From positions 558,001-622,000 of the forward strand of contig BCIK01000006.1 of NCBI GenBank assembly GCA_039545295.1: DNA of 64,000 nucleotides. Direction: 5' to 3'. Positions 21,844 to 33,053 of the stretch are shown here, piece after piece (the stretch's first letter is position 1; the number at the start of each line of letters is the position of its first letter). This stretch comes from Udeniomyces pyricola. Taxonomy: Eukaryota > Basidiomycota > Tremellomycetes > Cystofilobasidiales > Mrakiaceae. The notes under the pieces are model-generated. The model was not told where the DNA came from and made no database searches. It was given only the letters and a program-made list of their open reading frames with translations. The translations under genes were made by a program, and so were the position numbers.

Positions 21844-22490
21844 CGTGGGGGAAGAAGGGGGGGGGGGGGAGGATGAACGGGATGGATGGACGAGTTTGGA
21901 GAGGGAGAAGGAGAGGAGAAGAGGAGGGAAGATGGACGAAGAGGCGAAGCGAAGACGAGAGGAAAGTCCCCTTGCACCGCTTTTGCCTATTATATATCGA
22001 TGGGTTTCGATGGCCTAATTATATCATTTTTATGTTGATTGAATCGTCCCTTCTTGAGATGAGGCTATCGTTCTGGGTTTTCCCTTTCGCCCTCAAACCA
22101 TCACATAGCTGCCTTTCGTTCGCTTCCAGCCCACAGTACACACACATACATCGTCAGCCGACCTCACTCTTGGAAAAACAACCATCAACCGGACCGAGTA
22201 GAGGCCAAGAACGCCGCCATCATCATCACACTGCCTATTTCCATAGAAAAGTAGCAAAGCAAAGGGACAATCTAACAACAGGATCCATAGGTCTGGCCAG
22301 GGAATTTGCACCGTCCGCGTCTATCGTAACCCGACGAAACATATATATATATATATACAAACAACATGCGACAAAAGGTAAGGAGGATCAGCCGCGAGCT
22401 CTCCAAGTTCGAAAAAGGGATCTGATAGGGAAAGAGGTGAACTCGCACATTGTCTGTTCGCATTTGATCATCTCGGTCCTCTTGTACAGT
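21844..22490. promoter_or_regulatory. COX4 promoter and FIT2 3' region
   Basis: Spacer between the COX4 start and the FIT2 stop, both minus strand. A TATATATCGA-like stretch lies near 21990-21999, about 145 bp upstream of the COX4 ATG. A (TA)n run lies near 22342-22357, after the FIT2 stop. No gene was seen. Confidence 0.5.
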
Positions 22491-24136
22491 TTAATCTTGT
22501 ATCAGCGCACCGACGTATTGAAAGATGACGAGGCCGACGATGGCGAGGGCTACAACAGATTCCGCAGAAAGAAGGGGAAGTGAATTGTATGTATAACAAA
22601 GAAAGGTAGAAGCGTAGGAGGCCCCAGCATAGGTCTCGGTCAGCGCGAGAACCCCCACAAAGACCAGCAAGGCTCAAAGGTAATTAGACTGAAACGTACC
22701 CATTCCGGAGGCTTTTTCAAGAGCGGTGTGAAAGTACATGGCCGTTTTGCCTGGACGGAGAGAACGAGACGTGAAGGGATCAGCTCGAGTTTTTGTTGCT
22801 TGAATCTTCGTGCATGCTTGCTACAGTACGCGATACCCATCAAAGAAGAGTAAAGAACAGAGAGAGACAGAAAAAGAGGTGTGTATAATGATTTAACCCT
22901 AACTCACTCAGGATGAAAACCCAAAGCCCCGCAAACGCCATACCAACGACGGCTGTGACTTTATGCGGCCACAAACTAGTTTTTCTACCGGGCTGATCGA
23001 GCTTCTTTGGATCTTGGAGCATCAGCAGCACCGTCGGCAGGCACTGGTCTATCATCAACAAGGCCGACATCGTCAACAAAAACACGTGACCCGAAACGTC
23101 ATGACCTCCCGACCAATGCGGCCTGAGATGAGTCCATCGGCTCGAGAGAGTGCTCGTCTCTCCTCCTCCGTTCCCATCCGAGCCAGTGAGGAACAATGCC
23201 GGAAACGTCTTGGGAGTAATGGGCGTCCGGGTCGTACAGAATCGAGTGGGGACCGTCACGAACGCCATGCCTTGTTCCGCGCCTTGCCTGACCAGGGCTG
23301 TGTTGATGACTCCTTGACAATCAACCAAACCAGAGCATACCTCCTCGGGTACGGCCAACGAGCACTCTCCTCCACTCCAAACCATAGTCCGCTCAAAGAG
23401 ACCCGGTCCGACCATCCAAATCGTAAGGAGAATCCAAAACGTCGTAGCGGCGAGGTACTTGGCAATCCGACGGCGGGGAGATTGGTAGCCTTTCAGGAGA
23501 GGTGGACGAGAGGACGAAGGAGACGAAGATGGAGAGAGGAGAGGATAGGAGAGGATGTTAGGGGTGGTGAAGAGGTGAGAGATGAAGACCAGGGTCGTCC
23601 AGAACCAGGCCTTTTTGGCGAACCTGGGGATGAGAGTATGGCATACAGGGGCGATAGTCATCGAGTCAGCTTACGTCGCAGCGGGTTTCAGCATGACAAC
23701 GAGAGTTTTATTGGGTGCATACAAATAGTTGAACACGTTATTCTTTTGAGCAAAGTAAGACGCAACCTGAGGCATCGAAGACGGAGGCAGGTCGCCGGCT
23801 TGCAAGGACGAAGCCGAGGGGGAAGGCGCGGTGCTGGTGTTGAATCTTAGCGAATAGAGTGTTCCATGGACGACTACGGCAGCGATGAAGATCAATGCAT
23901 ACTAGTGTGATGAAAAATTGACAGATATGTGATCAGACAAGCGTAGAGGGAGGAAGGACAGAGGAGACGCAGGAAATGCCAGCGAAGAAGGAAAGAAGAC
24001 GAACAATCTGGCTTTGAGAGATGAACGCTGGCGCGGGGACTTTGGGAAGCTCTGGAAGTTCTGGCGCTGAGCTGTCGTCGTCGAGATTGGGGGGAGGAGG
24101 ATTCTTGCGTGAGCGTAGACCGGTAGTGGTAGACAT
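22491..24136 (-). CDS. SCS3: FIT family ER lipid phosphatase (FIT2/Scs3)
   Basis: ER multi-pass protein required for lipid-droplet budding; the family is known to hydrolyse fatty acyl-CoA. Exons: 24136-24005, 23901-23675, 23623-22908, 22750-22700, 22549-22491; 394 residues. Visible signatures are SGGHDVSGHVFLLTMSAL, which contains the family Ser-Gly-His motif with the first catalytic-type His, and AMYFHTALEKASGM with the second His. Hydrophobic segments include YALIFIAAVVVHG, KAWFWTTLVFISHLF, AATTFWILLTIWMVG, AGLWVFIL and LAIVGLVIFQYVGALI, consistent with about six membrane spans. The N-terminus (residues 1-35) is polar and Pro-rich. The loop around residues 190-260 is longer than in yeast Scs3. 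The Scs3-versus-Yft2 assignment is not resolved by what I see. Confidence 0.9.
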
Positions 24137-24625
24137 TTTGGGGCGAGGGGTTGTGAGCAGAAAGGGATGGGGTGGTGGTCGGAGGGTAGGCCGGGTTGAG
24201 AGGCGAGCGCAACGTCATACGTCATATGCATACGCTTGAGATTACACGCTGACGATGCACGTGTATTACACTGCGCTGGCCAAAACAGCCCGAAAACAAA
24301 AATCAAAGTCACTGGAGTTTGACGCCGTTGTATAATATACATACGCGTACGATCGCTGACCTAAGTGGCAATCCATCTTTGATATCAGGCACCCTATCAT
24401 TTGCGTACTCATAAATAGATGTGATCTTTACTTGTCTTATACAGACCGCGACGTCCCCGGCCTGATCCCCCCCCCCTCCCCTTTGCCTCGCCTTCATCTC
24501 GCGATCGCTCATCAATCATGCGTTCCTTTCCTGACTCCTGTCCTTCTCAATGCCTGGCCCAAGGCTAACATCTAGCTCCAATTCTACTCTCAACAGGCCC
24601 ATTTCGATCCAACCCTTCAACCTAC
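24137..24625. other. Spacer DSS1 to FIT2
   Basis: This 489-bp stretch holds the FIT2 promoter and the DSS1 3' end, both minus strand. A C-rich stretch lies near 24468-24482. I see no TATA box and no gene. Confidence 0.5.
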
Positions 24626-27600
24626 CTACACCCGCACGACGGACCCCCAAATCTCACTCTGAGGTCCCACCACAAATCTATCCAACATCACCTCCAACCT
24701 ATCTCCCGGTTCATACAATGGTCCACCACCCGACTTACTAGCACCGGCGTAGACAGAGCTGTCGTGCTCGATCCAGACGGGAAGCGCGAGGTCAGGGACG
24801 AAGACTCGGATGACAGAGCAACCGGGTTTCGTTGGGGACGGCGTCGAGTGCGTTTGGGAAAGGGCTTCGTATCGACCCAAGGGGATGAATGGCGGAAGAT
24901 GAGGAGGATAAGAGTCATTCGGCGAAGGAAACGAGGCTGCAAGTGCTCGAGCGTGGTCGAAGAGCGCGGTAACGGCCCAGTAAGCAAGGGAGGATTTCTG
25001 AACGGTCTTGACAAGCTCCGAGCCCGTTTCTGAGGCGGTTGCGAGATTCTTGAGAGATGCCATGTCGAACAGAGGGGTGTGTGAGGAGCGGATGGAGAGA
25101 GACGAGTAAGGATTGGTATCGGTGGGATCGGACTTTGCGTCGTGTTCGGCGAGTAGCGCATGTTTGATCTGCCAATGAGCGATAACGTCGGTGAACCGTC
25201 TCAGCGGTGACGTCACCCTCACGTAGCCACCATCCTTTTCCTTGATGCCCATCGCGTAGTGATCTCCTGGAGTGCAGGACAACTGGCCCTTGGAGAACAC
25301 CGCACCCGAGTTCAACACGTGCTCGTAAGATACCTCGCCTGTCGTTGGATCCCTAGCAGCTCGGAGCGCTTCGACTGCTTCGAGATTCGCCGTGAGCGGA
25401 GCGGTGAACGTACGGTACGGCGCAGGAAGAGACCTCTCTTGGAAGAAGCGACCAGCGACGGATCCGGCGATGGTCATGCAGCTCGCGACCAGCGTTTGGG
25501 CAGGTTGGAGGGTTGAACTCGATGAGACAGCATAATCAATGGTGGGTCGACCCTTCGTAAATACAGGCCGAGGCGAATTTGGATCAGAAGAAGAAATAAG
25601 CGATGACGAGGATGAAGGAAGGTGAGGTAAAGTCGGGAGCGGTCGAGGATGAACGGCGATGCTGTAAGAAGGCATGGAGAAGTTGAGGGCTCCCGCGCGA
25701 ATCCGCTTCCGTCGCACAGCTGAAGTGAGAGTATCGAGCGCGGTGAGTTCGGCGATATGGACTGGGTCAGTGAGCCGGTCATTCGATTCAGCCAAGATTT
25801 TTTCACGGGCAAAGGAGGAGATGCCAAGGGGGTATTGAGGCTGTGTTGACGTTGGCGAAGAAGTTCCTTTGCGATGGCGCGAGAGCGTTCGGTTCACGGC
25901 CGAGTATGTGGTGATGACGATGTTTCGAACCCAGCCCGCTCGAATCCGGTACTCCTCCACCTCACCCGAACTCGCATTCACCAGAGCTGAGAACGTCAGG
26001 CACTCCTGCCCTTCTTCCTTTCCGAGCGACCCCGCTCGACCTAGCGAGAACCTGCCGACGGTGAGCTCGTTGGGAAAGAGCGGATAATTGCCTTGGGGAA
26101 GATAGCATGTCGTTCCTCTGTCACGAGCGAGGTGACAGAGACGGTGGTTCGGATGGAGAAGGGTTGTGGGATCGGCGATATGCGTGTGAATCCAAGTTTG
26201 ATTGGGATCCGAAGTCGGCTCGATGGAGATACCATCGTCAAGTTCCGAAGCAGAAGGATCGTCGATGACGTAGACAGGAAGAGCCCCAAAGTCATGACGG
26301 ATGGAGGAACAAGGGTCAGAGGGATAAAATTCGTCGAGACCGGGAAGAGAGGCAGACGGGACACGCGGATGAGAAAGCGTTGATTGCGTCGAGGAAGGTT
26401 GAGAGGAAGGAGGTGAAGCTTCGGTAGAAAGAGCAGGAGGAAAAGTGCTACTAGTGCTGATGTCGGAAGCGACTTTGGTGGTCTCTTCTGCCGGAACTGT
26501 CGAAACTGCTGCCTTTTTGCCCGAGGCAGCACTTGCCTCTTCCTTTTCGAACCCCAGCGGACTCGTCAGGCTCGCCCAATCGTCCCAAGGTGTTCTCACG
26601 CCAATTTCTACGAGGAACTGAGTCGTCGCGACCGCATCGAGCCGATCTCCAAGTCGACGCACTTTCTTGAGCAGCGTAGGGACAGTGGCAGCATACGGAG
26701 ACAATTGGAGTGGAACAGGGTAGAGAGAGTAGGTGATGTATGCGATGATATCAAGGTCGGAGGGAGAAAATGCAGGGAGTGTTGAGGTTGTGGGAAGAAG
26801 GGTGGGCGAAGGCGGAGGGAAAGAAGGAGTGGCGTGGAGCAAGGAACGGGAGTGGCCAATGAGGGTTTGGGCTTTATCTAAGAAGCTCAAAACGTTGGGA
26901 TGGCTGAAGGAGAGTAGGAAAGGACGCAAAGGAACCCGAAATTCAGTTTAATCCTCGATGCAAGGGGGGGGGGGGGACAGACAAGATGACAGGTAGAGAC
27001 GAGAAAACCACGTCAGCATCATACTTACTCTTGACGAATCCAGCTTTGAACGATATCAAACGTCTTGACTTCCTTGCACGACTTGAGTCGCACCGTGCCT
27101 GGCGACCTGGGATTGAGCCCACGCTGGAGGATGAATCGGTCTGGACGAGACGAAAGATAGTGGACCAAGGCGAAGTATCCAACGGCGTGTTGTTCTGGTG
27201 TTTCTATCAGATCAAACTCCTTGCCTTCGTTCGTGATAGTATCTGACGGTAGCGTCGCTTTGTCATCTTGGCGTAGTAACTGCGCCTTGGCCCAGTCCAT
27301 GATCCTATCCGTGGTCAAGAACCTATGGTCTTCCTCCGGAACACCTACACGGAGCTCATCCCAAGCCTGGTCCATTACAGTCGAAAGGGTTTTCTCCATC
27401 GCTGTAACCTTGACGGATATCAGACGGAGGTGCTGAAGGACTTTCGATCGGGCTTGACTCTCCTTGAACGCCGTTGGATTGCTCGCGAGGTCGTTGACAC
27501 CGCTGCCTTGCCCGACGGGGATGTCATCTTGAACTCCGCATGCTTCGATGAGATGTAGAGAAACGCTTGGCGGATGATCGTCGCTAGGTGATAGGACATT

Positions 27601-28184
27601 TCGATTCGAGACGTAGACGATAGTGCCGGTGAGGGTGAAGACGCGAAGCTTGATGCTCGAGTCCTCGATGACGGTATCGAGGACGACGCCGATGGCCAGC
27701 GGAGCGGATTGCGACCTATCAGACGAGGTGAGAATCGTCAACAGGTTAGCCCTAGCCCTCTTACACAACTTGACGTACGTTTCCAATGCGGCACAAGCGA
27801 GAACGAAACTGACGGGATGTATGCGACGACAGTACCCGCAGGGTGACTATGGAGCGCAATGAACTGATTGCGAGCCTTGATGTGCTGTTCCGACCGATGG
27901 ACCTTGTCCTTCCGTTTTCCTTCGTGCACGATATCATCCGAGCTGAGGATAGGTATGGATGGTTTGGTGGATTTGAGACGAGCACCGTCAGACGGCTTGG
28001 ACTGGCTGTTGAATCTAGAGGCGAGGACGAAGCGGGTGGTGGTGGAAGCCAATGGCCGGTTGGGGACGCGAGTGGAGCGAGGACAAGGGCATCGGTGGTC
28101 GGCAGTATGAGCGGTAGGTAAGTTGAGCTTGGTGATGGGCTGAGATGACCGAACAGAGGACAGGGGGGTCGATGGAGGCTTCAT
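24626..28184 (-). CDS. DSS1: Mitochondrial RNB-domain 3'-5' exoribonuclease, Dss1/CYT-4 type
   Basis: Predicted exonuclease of the mitochondrial RNA degradosome, the partner of helicase Suv3. Exons: 28184-27775, 27715-27029, 26903-24626; 1124 residues (yeast Dss1 is about 970). The first 60 residues are Arg/Ser/Thr-rich with few acids, like a targeting peptide. The RNB catalytic domain (about residues 570-950) starts with IDDPSASELDDGISIE, which carries the metal-binding Asp cluster of this branch, followed by HTHIADPTTLLHP and then RDRGTTCYLPQGNYPLFP. Downstream blocks include MSRHRKGTS-type linker sequence, RKRIRAGALNFSMP, TIAGSVAGRFFQER and VRVTSPLRRFTDVIAHWQI. Intron 1 was placed with donor GTCAAG because it keeps frame and both flanking segments; this is the least certain junction. 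Confidence 0.9.
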
Positions 28185-28450
28185 GGCTGGCTGGAGTAGG
28201 CTAAAGGCAGATTGGGTCCGGCTGGTCCTATAGTAGGGTTAGCCTGGGCGTGTCGAGGAGAAACGCGGGTCGAAAAATCGGACCTCACGTACGGCGCGTC
28301 GGCGCGTGATGACGGGCTTCAAGACCATCCCTCTTGATAACTCTCAGCTCTTTGGCCTTGATGGGCTTTGCAGCTTGCAGCTTGCAGTCGCTGCTCTTTT
28401 ATTGACTGGCCTCTCCAGCCTCCTCCAGCACCAGTCAGCCGCTCGACGCC
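28185..28450. promoter_or_regulatory. Divergent promoter DSS1 / HIT protein
   Basis: Only 266 bp separate the two start codons, so the promoters must overlap. A CG-dense core at about 28286-28312 contains repeated GGCGCGT and a TGATGACG, which resembles a bZIP (CRE-like) half-site. Confidence 0.6.
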
Positions 28451-29615
28451 ATGGGTCTCTTCTCGTTCTGCTTCCCATCCTCATCGTCCGCTTCTTCGTC
28501 CCAACTCCTCGACCCCGCGGTGTCTGCTCCCTCCGCTTTTTACGATCCCGCATGCGTATTCTGCAACGTCAACGACAACGTCCCTTCCTCCCGCATCCTT
28601 CACCGAGACGCCGAGTTTTCTGTCTTTCTTGATCGTTCACCAGGGGGAAAACAACATTTGCTCTGCATCCCAAATCGTCACATAGGTTCGGAGTTCTCCT
28701 TGCCTTCGACTTATGAGGGCGAGCTCAGACGCCAGTCGCTGATACGACGCATAAGCTCTTTCTTTCTCTTGCCTCATTCACGATTGACACGTCGCGTCGC
28801 GGCGATCTAATAATCTGTCACTGATCATTGGAGTGGTGCAGAATCTGTTCGGACACTCACCGCTCATGATATACCTCTACGTTCGTTCTCAACCCAAGGC
28901 CCGCTCATGGACCAGATCGATCATACCATCGATTTCTTTTATGGTCTCTGCCTCTATAGTTCCTGGTCGCTCCTGTGCCGATTCTTACTGTGATCTATCC
29001 CCCCCCCCTTCCTCCCTTTCTTCTCTCTCCAACTCCTTACGATACTCGAATCCCCTTGTTCAGTCCAACGCATGACGTCTTTGTCACTCTCCATCCTCTC
29101 CTCTCGAGCCGATTCAACTCCAACACAGCCTAGCCTCCGTTCTTCATCTACGACGCCCTTACCGCTTGATCTCTCCCTCGACCGCTTCAAGCTCGGGTTT
29201 CATATCCCTCCTCTTAACAGCGTTCAGCACCTGCACTTACATGCGTTTGAGCTCCCGCATCTCGAGGCGAAAGACCGGTTCAAATATCGCAGCACTCGCA
29301 CATCGTCACGTTCAATCCTAAAGAGTGCGTCTGGGACTAGCAGTAGCACCGGAGGAGGCAAGGGACTTGGATGGTTCGTCGAGGTAGATCAGGTACGGTT
29401 ATTCGTTCCACCGAAAGCTCCTCGATAACGTGGTCGAAAGTGAGTTATTGCTGAAGCGTACTTGCGTCCTGTCGACCGATCTTCCGGTCTGCCTGATATG
29501 ATAGGTGATGTCCATCCTTCTGGCTGGCAAGAAAGTGACGATCCTGCCTGTATCGGGCGTCCCAAGGCGGTTCACGGTGATGGGCGAGGAGATCAACGGA
29601 TTCGATCGGTCATGA
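28451..29615 (+). CDS. HIT-domain protein, HINT3-like
   Basis: Nucleotide hydrolase of the histidine-triad superfamily, probably acting on aminoacyl-AMP or phosphoramidate substrates as HINT3 does. Exons: 28451-28685, 28842-28880, 29064-29392, 29505-29615; 237 residues. The N-terminal CVFC pair and a following LLCIPNRHIE strand match the HINT3/aprataxin branch. LGFHIPPLNSVQHLHLHAF holds the His-x-His-x-His triad. Between them a Ser/Thr-rich stretch separates ADST from DRFKLGFH. The C-terminus after the triad has FVEVDQVMSILLAGKKV, with low similarity to anything I recall. Exon 2 is 39 nt. Intron 2 carries a C run. Confidence 0.88.
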
Positions 29616-29887
29616 TGTGAGCTTGCGGATGGGAGCTAAGCATGATATTGTTTCGCTACATTGTCGGCGCAATTAAAAAAAAAAAGGGGGGGGGGGGGGG
29701 AAGAGCAGCGAAAATGCAAGGGAGAAATGAATTGATGAGTTGAAATCCATCGGGCCAACTCCGACGATCGATCGTGGTTATCGATTCCCTTTGGTTTGCC
29801 ACATTTCGTCCTTCCGCTTCTTGGACGTTCATTCTCATATCAACCCACCCTCCTGCTCTCCCTCATTCAACCCCCGGCTTTTCCATC
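29616..29887. other. Short spacer with A/G homopolymers
   Basis: Tandem spacer between the HIT gene and the R3H gene. A run of A (about 29673-29684) is followed directly by a run of G (29685-29700). Confidence 0.6.
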
Positions 29888-32279
29888 ATGTCGACCCAAG
29901 TTCAATCACCCACTAAACCCATCACCACCACCACCACCACTACCGCTCGCGATGCGCCTCTCCCCCTTACGATGCCTGCGATCCTGCGCAACCCAAAGAA
30001 CAAGAACCTCGCTCATCTCCAAGCGCATCCTCCCAAGGCGCACAAGCCGAAATCAGCGAGCACCATGTCGAGGGAGCATAGCAAGCGCTGGGAGGGCAAG
30101 AGGTGGAAGATGAGAAGAGAGAATGGTTCGTTCGACGACTTCAAAGGCAAAATGACACTCATCCATCCCGAGGTCGTTCGTTCGCAGCCGGTGTGTGTGT
30201 TGGGGGGGGGGGGGCGATTATTACAGATTCAACAATGCGACGACCCATTTCTAGTCGATATACTCCGAGTGCTGAGCCATCTTCTCTTCATCTACTACAG
30301 ATCTACTCGCATCAAATCCTCACATCACACCTCCCTCCAAACACGACCTCACTCTCCTTCCCTCATCCTCGGCCCCACCCACTTTCCCCTCGCCCCTTCC
30401 GCCTTCGCTCCTACCCCGAACCCGTCCAGCGCCTTCCCCTCCCGTTCCATCGTACGATCCCGAATCCGCTCATGCCGGCACATTTTCCCTCTCCCTCAAG
30501 GGGATTCGAAAGACCCTGAGAAACCGTGGCTCTCGAGCCGAGGAACTCGTCGCGATTGTCGAAAAGGAACTCGACGACTGGCAAGATCAGGTCGGAGGCG
30601 CCCGGACGGGTGGGGTCTTGAGGTTCCCTTCGGCCCTCAGTCAAGGTGATGGAAGGATCATTGACTCGTATCTCGTTCCGGCACCTACCAGTGTTCAAGA
30701 AGAGTCGGTCGTAGGGGGAGAAGGAACAGGGAGAAGTTTGCCGTTGCAAGTTCACCCGATCCCGATGGATCTGGCGAGTCGGAGCTTTGTTCAAGACGGG
30801 ATGGTTCCCGCGATCGTCGAGCTGTCAAGAGGCCCAGCAAGTCTTACCTGGACAGTCGCAGAGGGTTTCGAGAGGTCTGTTTTGCTCTCCCACTTCTGAA
30901 GAAGAGAGACATGTATCGTAGTGATATGATGGGGAAGGAGTGCCCGATGTCGAGAAGCAGACTCCGACTCATCTCCTTTTCCCCTTACTCCTCTTTCCAA
31001 TCATGTTTCAATCATCTCTTGATTCTCCCTTTGTAGATTCGTCGTCCACTGCGTTGCCCGACACCGGAACCTCGTTTCGTTCTCCAAGACGACGCCTTTC
31101 AACACCCGTCTGACCTACATCCTTCTCCGTCCGACTCGCCTGACGACTTCCAGCCTGCCTCCCGGCGGTGCGCTTGATACGCCTCCGACGACGGACATGT
31201 CTAGCGTCGGTGGATCAGGCACCGACAGTGATATGCCAGCTTTCGGACCGGTGGGAGAAGGACATGATTGGAGCACGTGGGAGAGTGAGACGGATGGCGA
31301 AGCGGATGAGACGATCGTCATCAATGATTCACCCCTTCCCCCGTCCCTTCCTCCCCCCGCGACGTCAACGCATCACCATCACTCGTCCCTCCTCGAGACG
31401 ACACAACCTTCGATCCCAGAAGAGATTGAAGGAGATGCCGATGGAGGAAGAGAAGATGATGACGACGACTATTCGTCGTCGGACGATGAATCTGCGTCGT
31501 CTGTCGCGTTGCTCTCCCTTTCTTCCTCGATTGCTTCCCTCGACCTCGAACCTCTGCCCACGCATCCAGAACACCAACGAGACCAGCAACTATCTTTGAG
31601 CTCGTCATCACCGTTGGTGGAGGAGACGAAAGAAGGATCGTTATCCATCGATGGCGAATCCCCTTCGACTTCCTCGTTGATCGATCGATCATCCAATCCT
31701 CCTCTCGACCCTCTCGCCGCAACAACCACCACCATCGCCTCTTGTCCCTCTTCTCTTTCTGCTTCTCAACCCTCACTTGGTTCAGCGACGCCAACGAAGA
31801 AGAACCTTTCTCAATCCTCCCATCTCCTCCCTCATAAACCCATCCGTCCTCTTTCCAACCCACCGAACGCGGGAAACGGATTGTCATCTTCACCATCATC
31901 AACAACAACGACGACACCTCGGAAACCATCGTCTGTTGGAACGACGACGACTGGGATGAATGGAGAGGATGAGGATGAGGAAGCGGAGCAAGGGTTGGGA
32001 AGTAGTGAGATGACTCCGAAACCGAGTCGATCATCAGCGGGAGGAACGATGAAAGTTTCATCATCATCATCATCATCGGCGGCGGCGGTGGCGGCTGATT
32101 CGCAATTGGAAAGTCCAGTAGTTGGATCGACACCATCGTTGCAACAAGAAGGAGGAGGAGGAGGAAGAGGAAGGGATCCATCGGTTCCCAGCAAGAAACC
32201 TGGGTCGTTTTGGGAGTACCTTTATGGGAAGAAACCGATTTCTCATCACTCACGTCAACAACACCATCAACAAAAGTAA
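29888..32279 (+). CDS. R3H-associated / R3H domain protein (R3HDM4-like)
   Basis: Putative single-stranded nucleic-acid-binding protein; the function of the family is not established. Exons: 29888-30125, 30301-30874, 31037-32279; 684 residues. The R3H-associated N-terminal pattern RRENDLLASNPHITPP crosses the first intron and fixes that splice. It is followed by a Pro-rich stretch and HAGTFSLSLKGIRKTLRNRG. The R3H-like core is EGFERFVVHCVARHRNLVSFSK, with the Arg-x3-His pair, followed by RLTYILLRPTRLT. From about residue 310 the protein is disordered, Ser/Asp/Pro-rich and ends EYLYGKKPISHHSRQQHHQQK. Intron 1 has a G run on the coding strand, unlike most introns here. Confidence 0.82.
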
Positions 32280-33053
32280 ATCACAACGACAAACAAATAT
32301 AAGCAAGGCCGAGTGATTGTCGTCGTCGTCATTGGCTGTTCATGCGTTTCGTATCGACAAATCTTGGCCGGTGGGGCCTTGGTTCGATTCGAGGAAGTTA
32401 GGTCCGATGACGAGGTTGTTTGACATATCGTGTCAGGGAAGATATACTCTTGATGGGGGAGGGGGGGGGGCAAGGGGTTCTGGGGTTTTATTTATCTGTC
32501 TTTGTGTTTGTATACATATATATACATATATACATATATTTATATGGGTGTGTATGAGTCGATGGGATTTTTTCTTGTTCACGTCATGCATAAAAAAAAA
32601 GGAGCGCACTAAGGATATATATAGAGAGAGAGAGAGAAAGAGAGAAAGTTGACCCGCGAAGTACGAGTCGAATGTCGACGTCGACCATTCATCATCACCT
32701 GTGGACTTTTTCTTTTTTTTTCTTCTTTTTCCTATAAACCACTTCGGGCTGCATTCGCAGTGCCTCAAATAAAAAACAATTAAAAAAAAAAAACCTCCTT
32801 CTCCTCCTCCCTTCTGCTTCTCCTATGATTTTTCTTCCCTTTCTTTCTTATCGAGTTTAGCATAGCTAATGATGGCGTTTTTTTCCCCTTTTTTTCGTTC
32901 CCATTTATCCATCTATATACATACATACTAACCACAGCCCAACTTCCCATCATCCGTCCCCCCCCCCCCCAACACACATACACAAACACAAACACAAACA
33001 CAAACACAAACACATCCCTCGCTACCTCACCATCACATCACATCACATCATCC
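32280..33053. other. Convergent spacer R3H gene / DCP2
   Basis: Shared 3' region with simple sequence throughout: a G run (32459-32469), TATACA repeats (32513-32545), GAGA (32621-32647), several A and T runs, a C run (32959-32970) and an ACAAAC tandem repeat. No coding signal was seen. Confidence 0.6.
32978..33013. repeat. (ACAAAC)n minisatellite
   Basis: About six tandem copies of a CAAACA hexamer on the plus strand, just beyond the DCP2 stop codon. Confidence 0.9.

Noticed and set aside
21465..21977. Frames with poly-Asp, poly-Met or poly-Ile
   Set aside because: They are translations of the (ATC)n microsatellite in COX4 intron 1.
28451..28810. Reading the HIT gene as one unspliced exon
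   Set aside because: The frame loses the HIT fold after position 28685; joining 28685 to 28842 and 28880 to 29064 restores the strand order up to the His triad.
31321..32253. 310-codon frame antisense to the last exon of the R3H gene
   Set aside because: It is low-complexity (Ser/Met/Arg) and mirrors the Ser/Asp-rich disordered tail; no family signal or splice chain.
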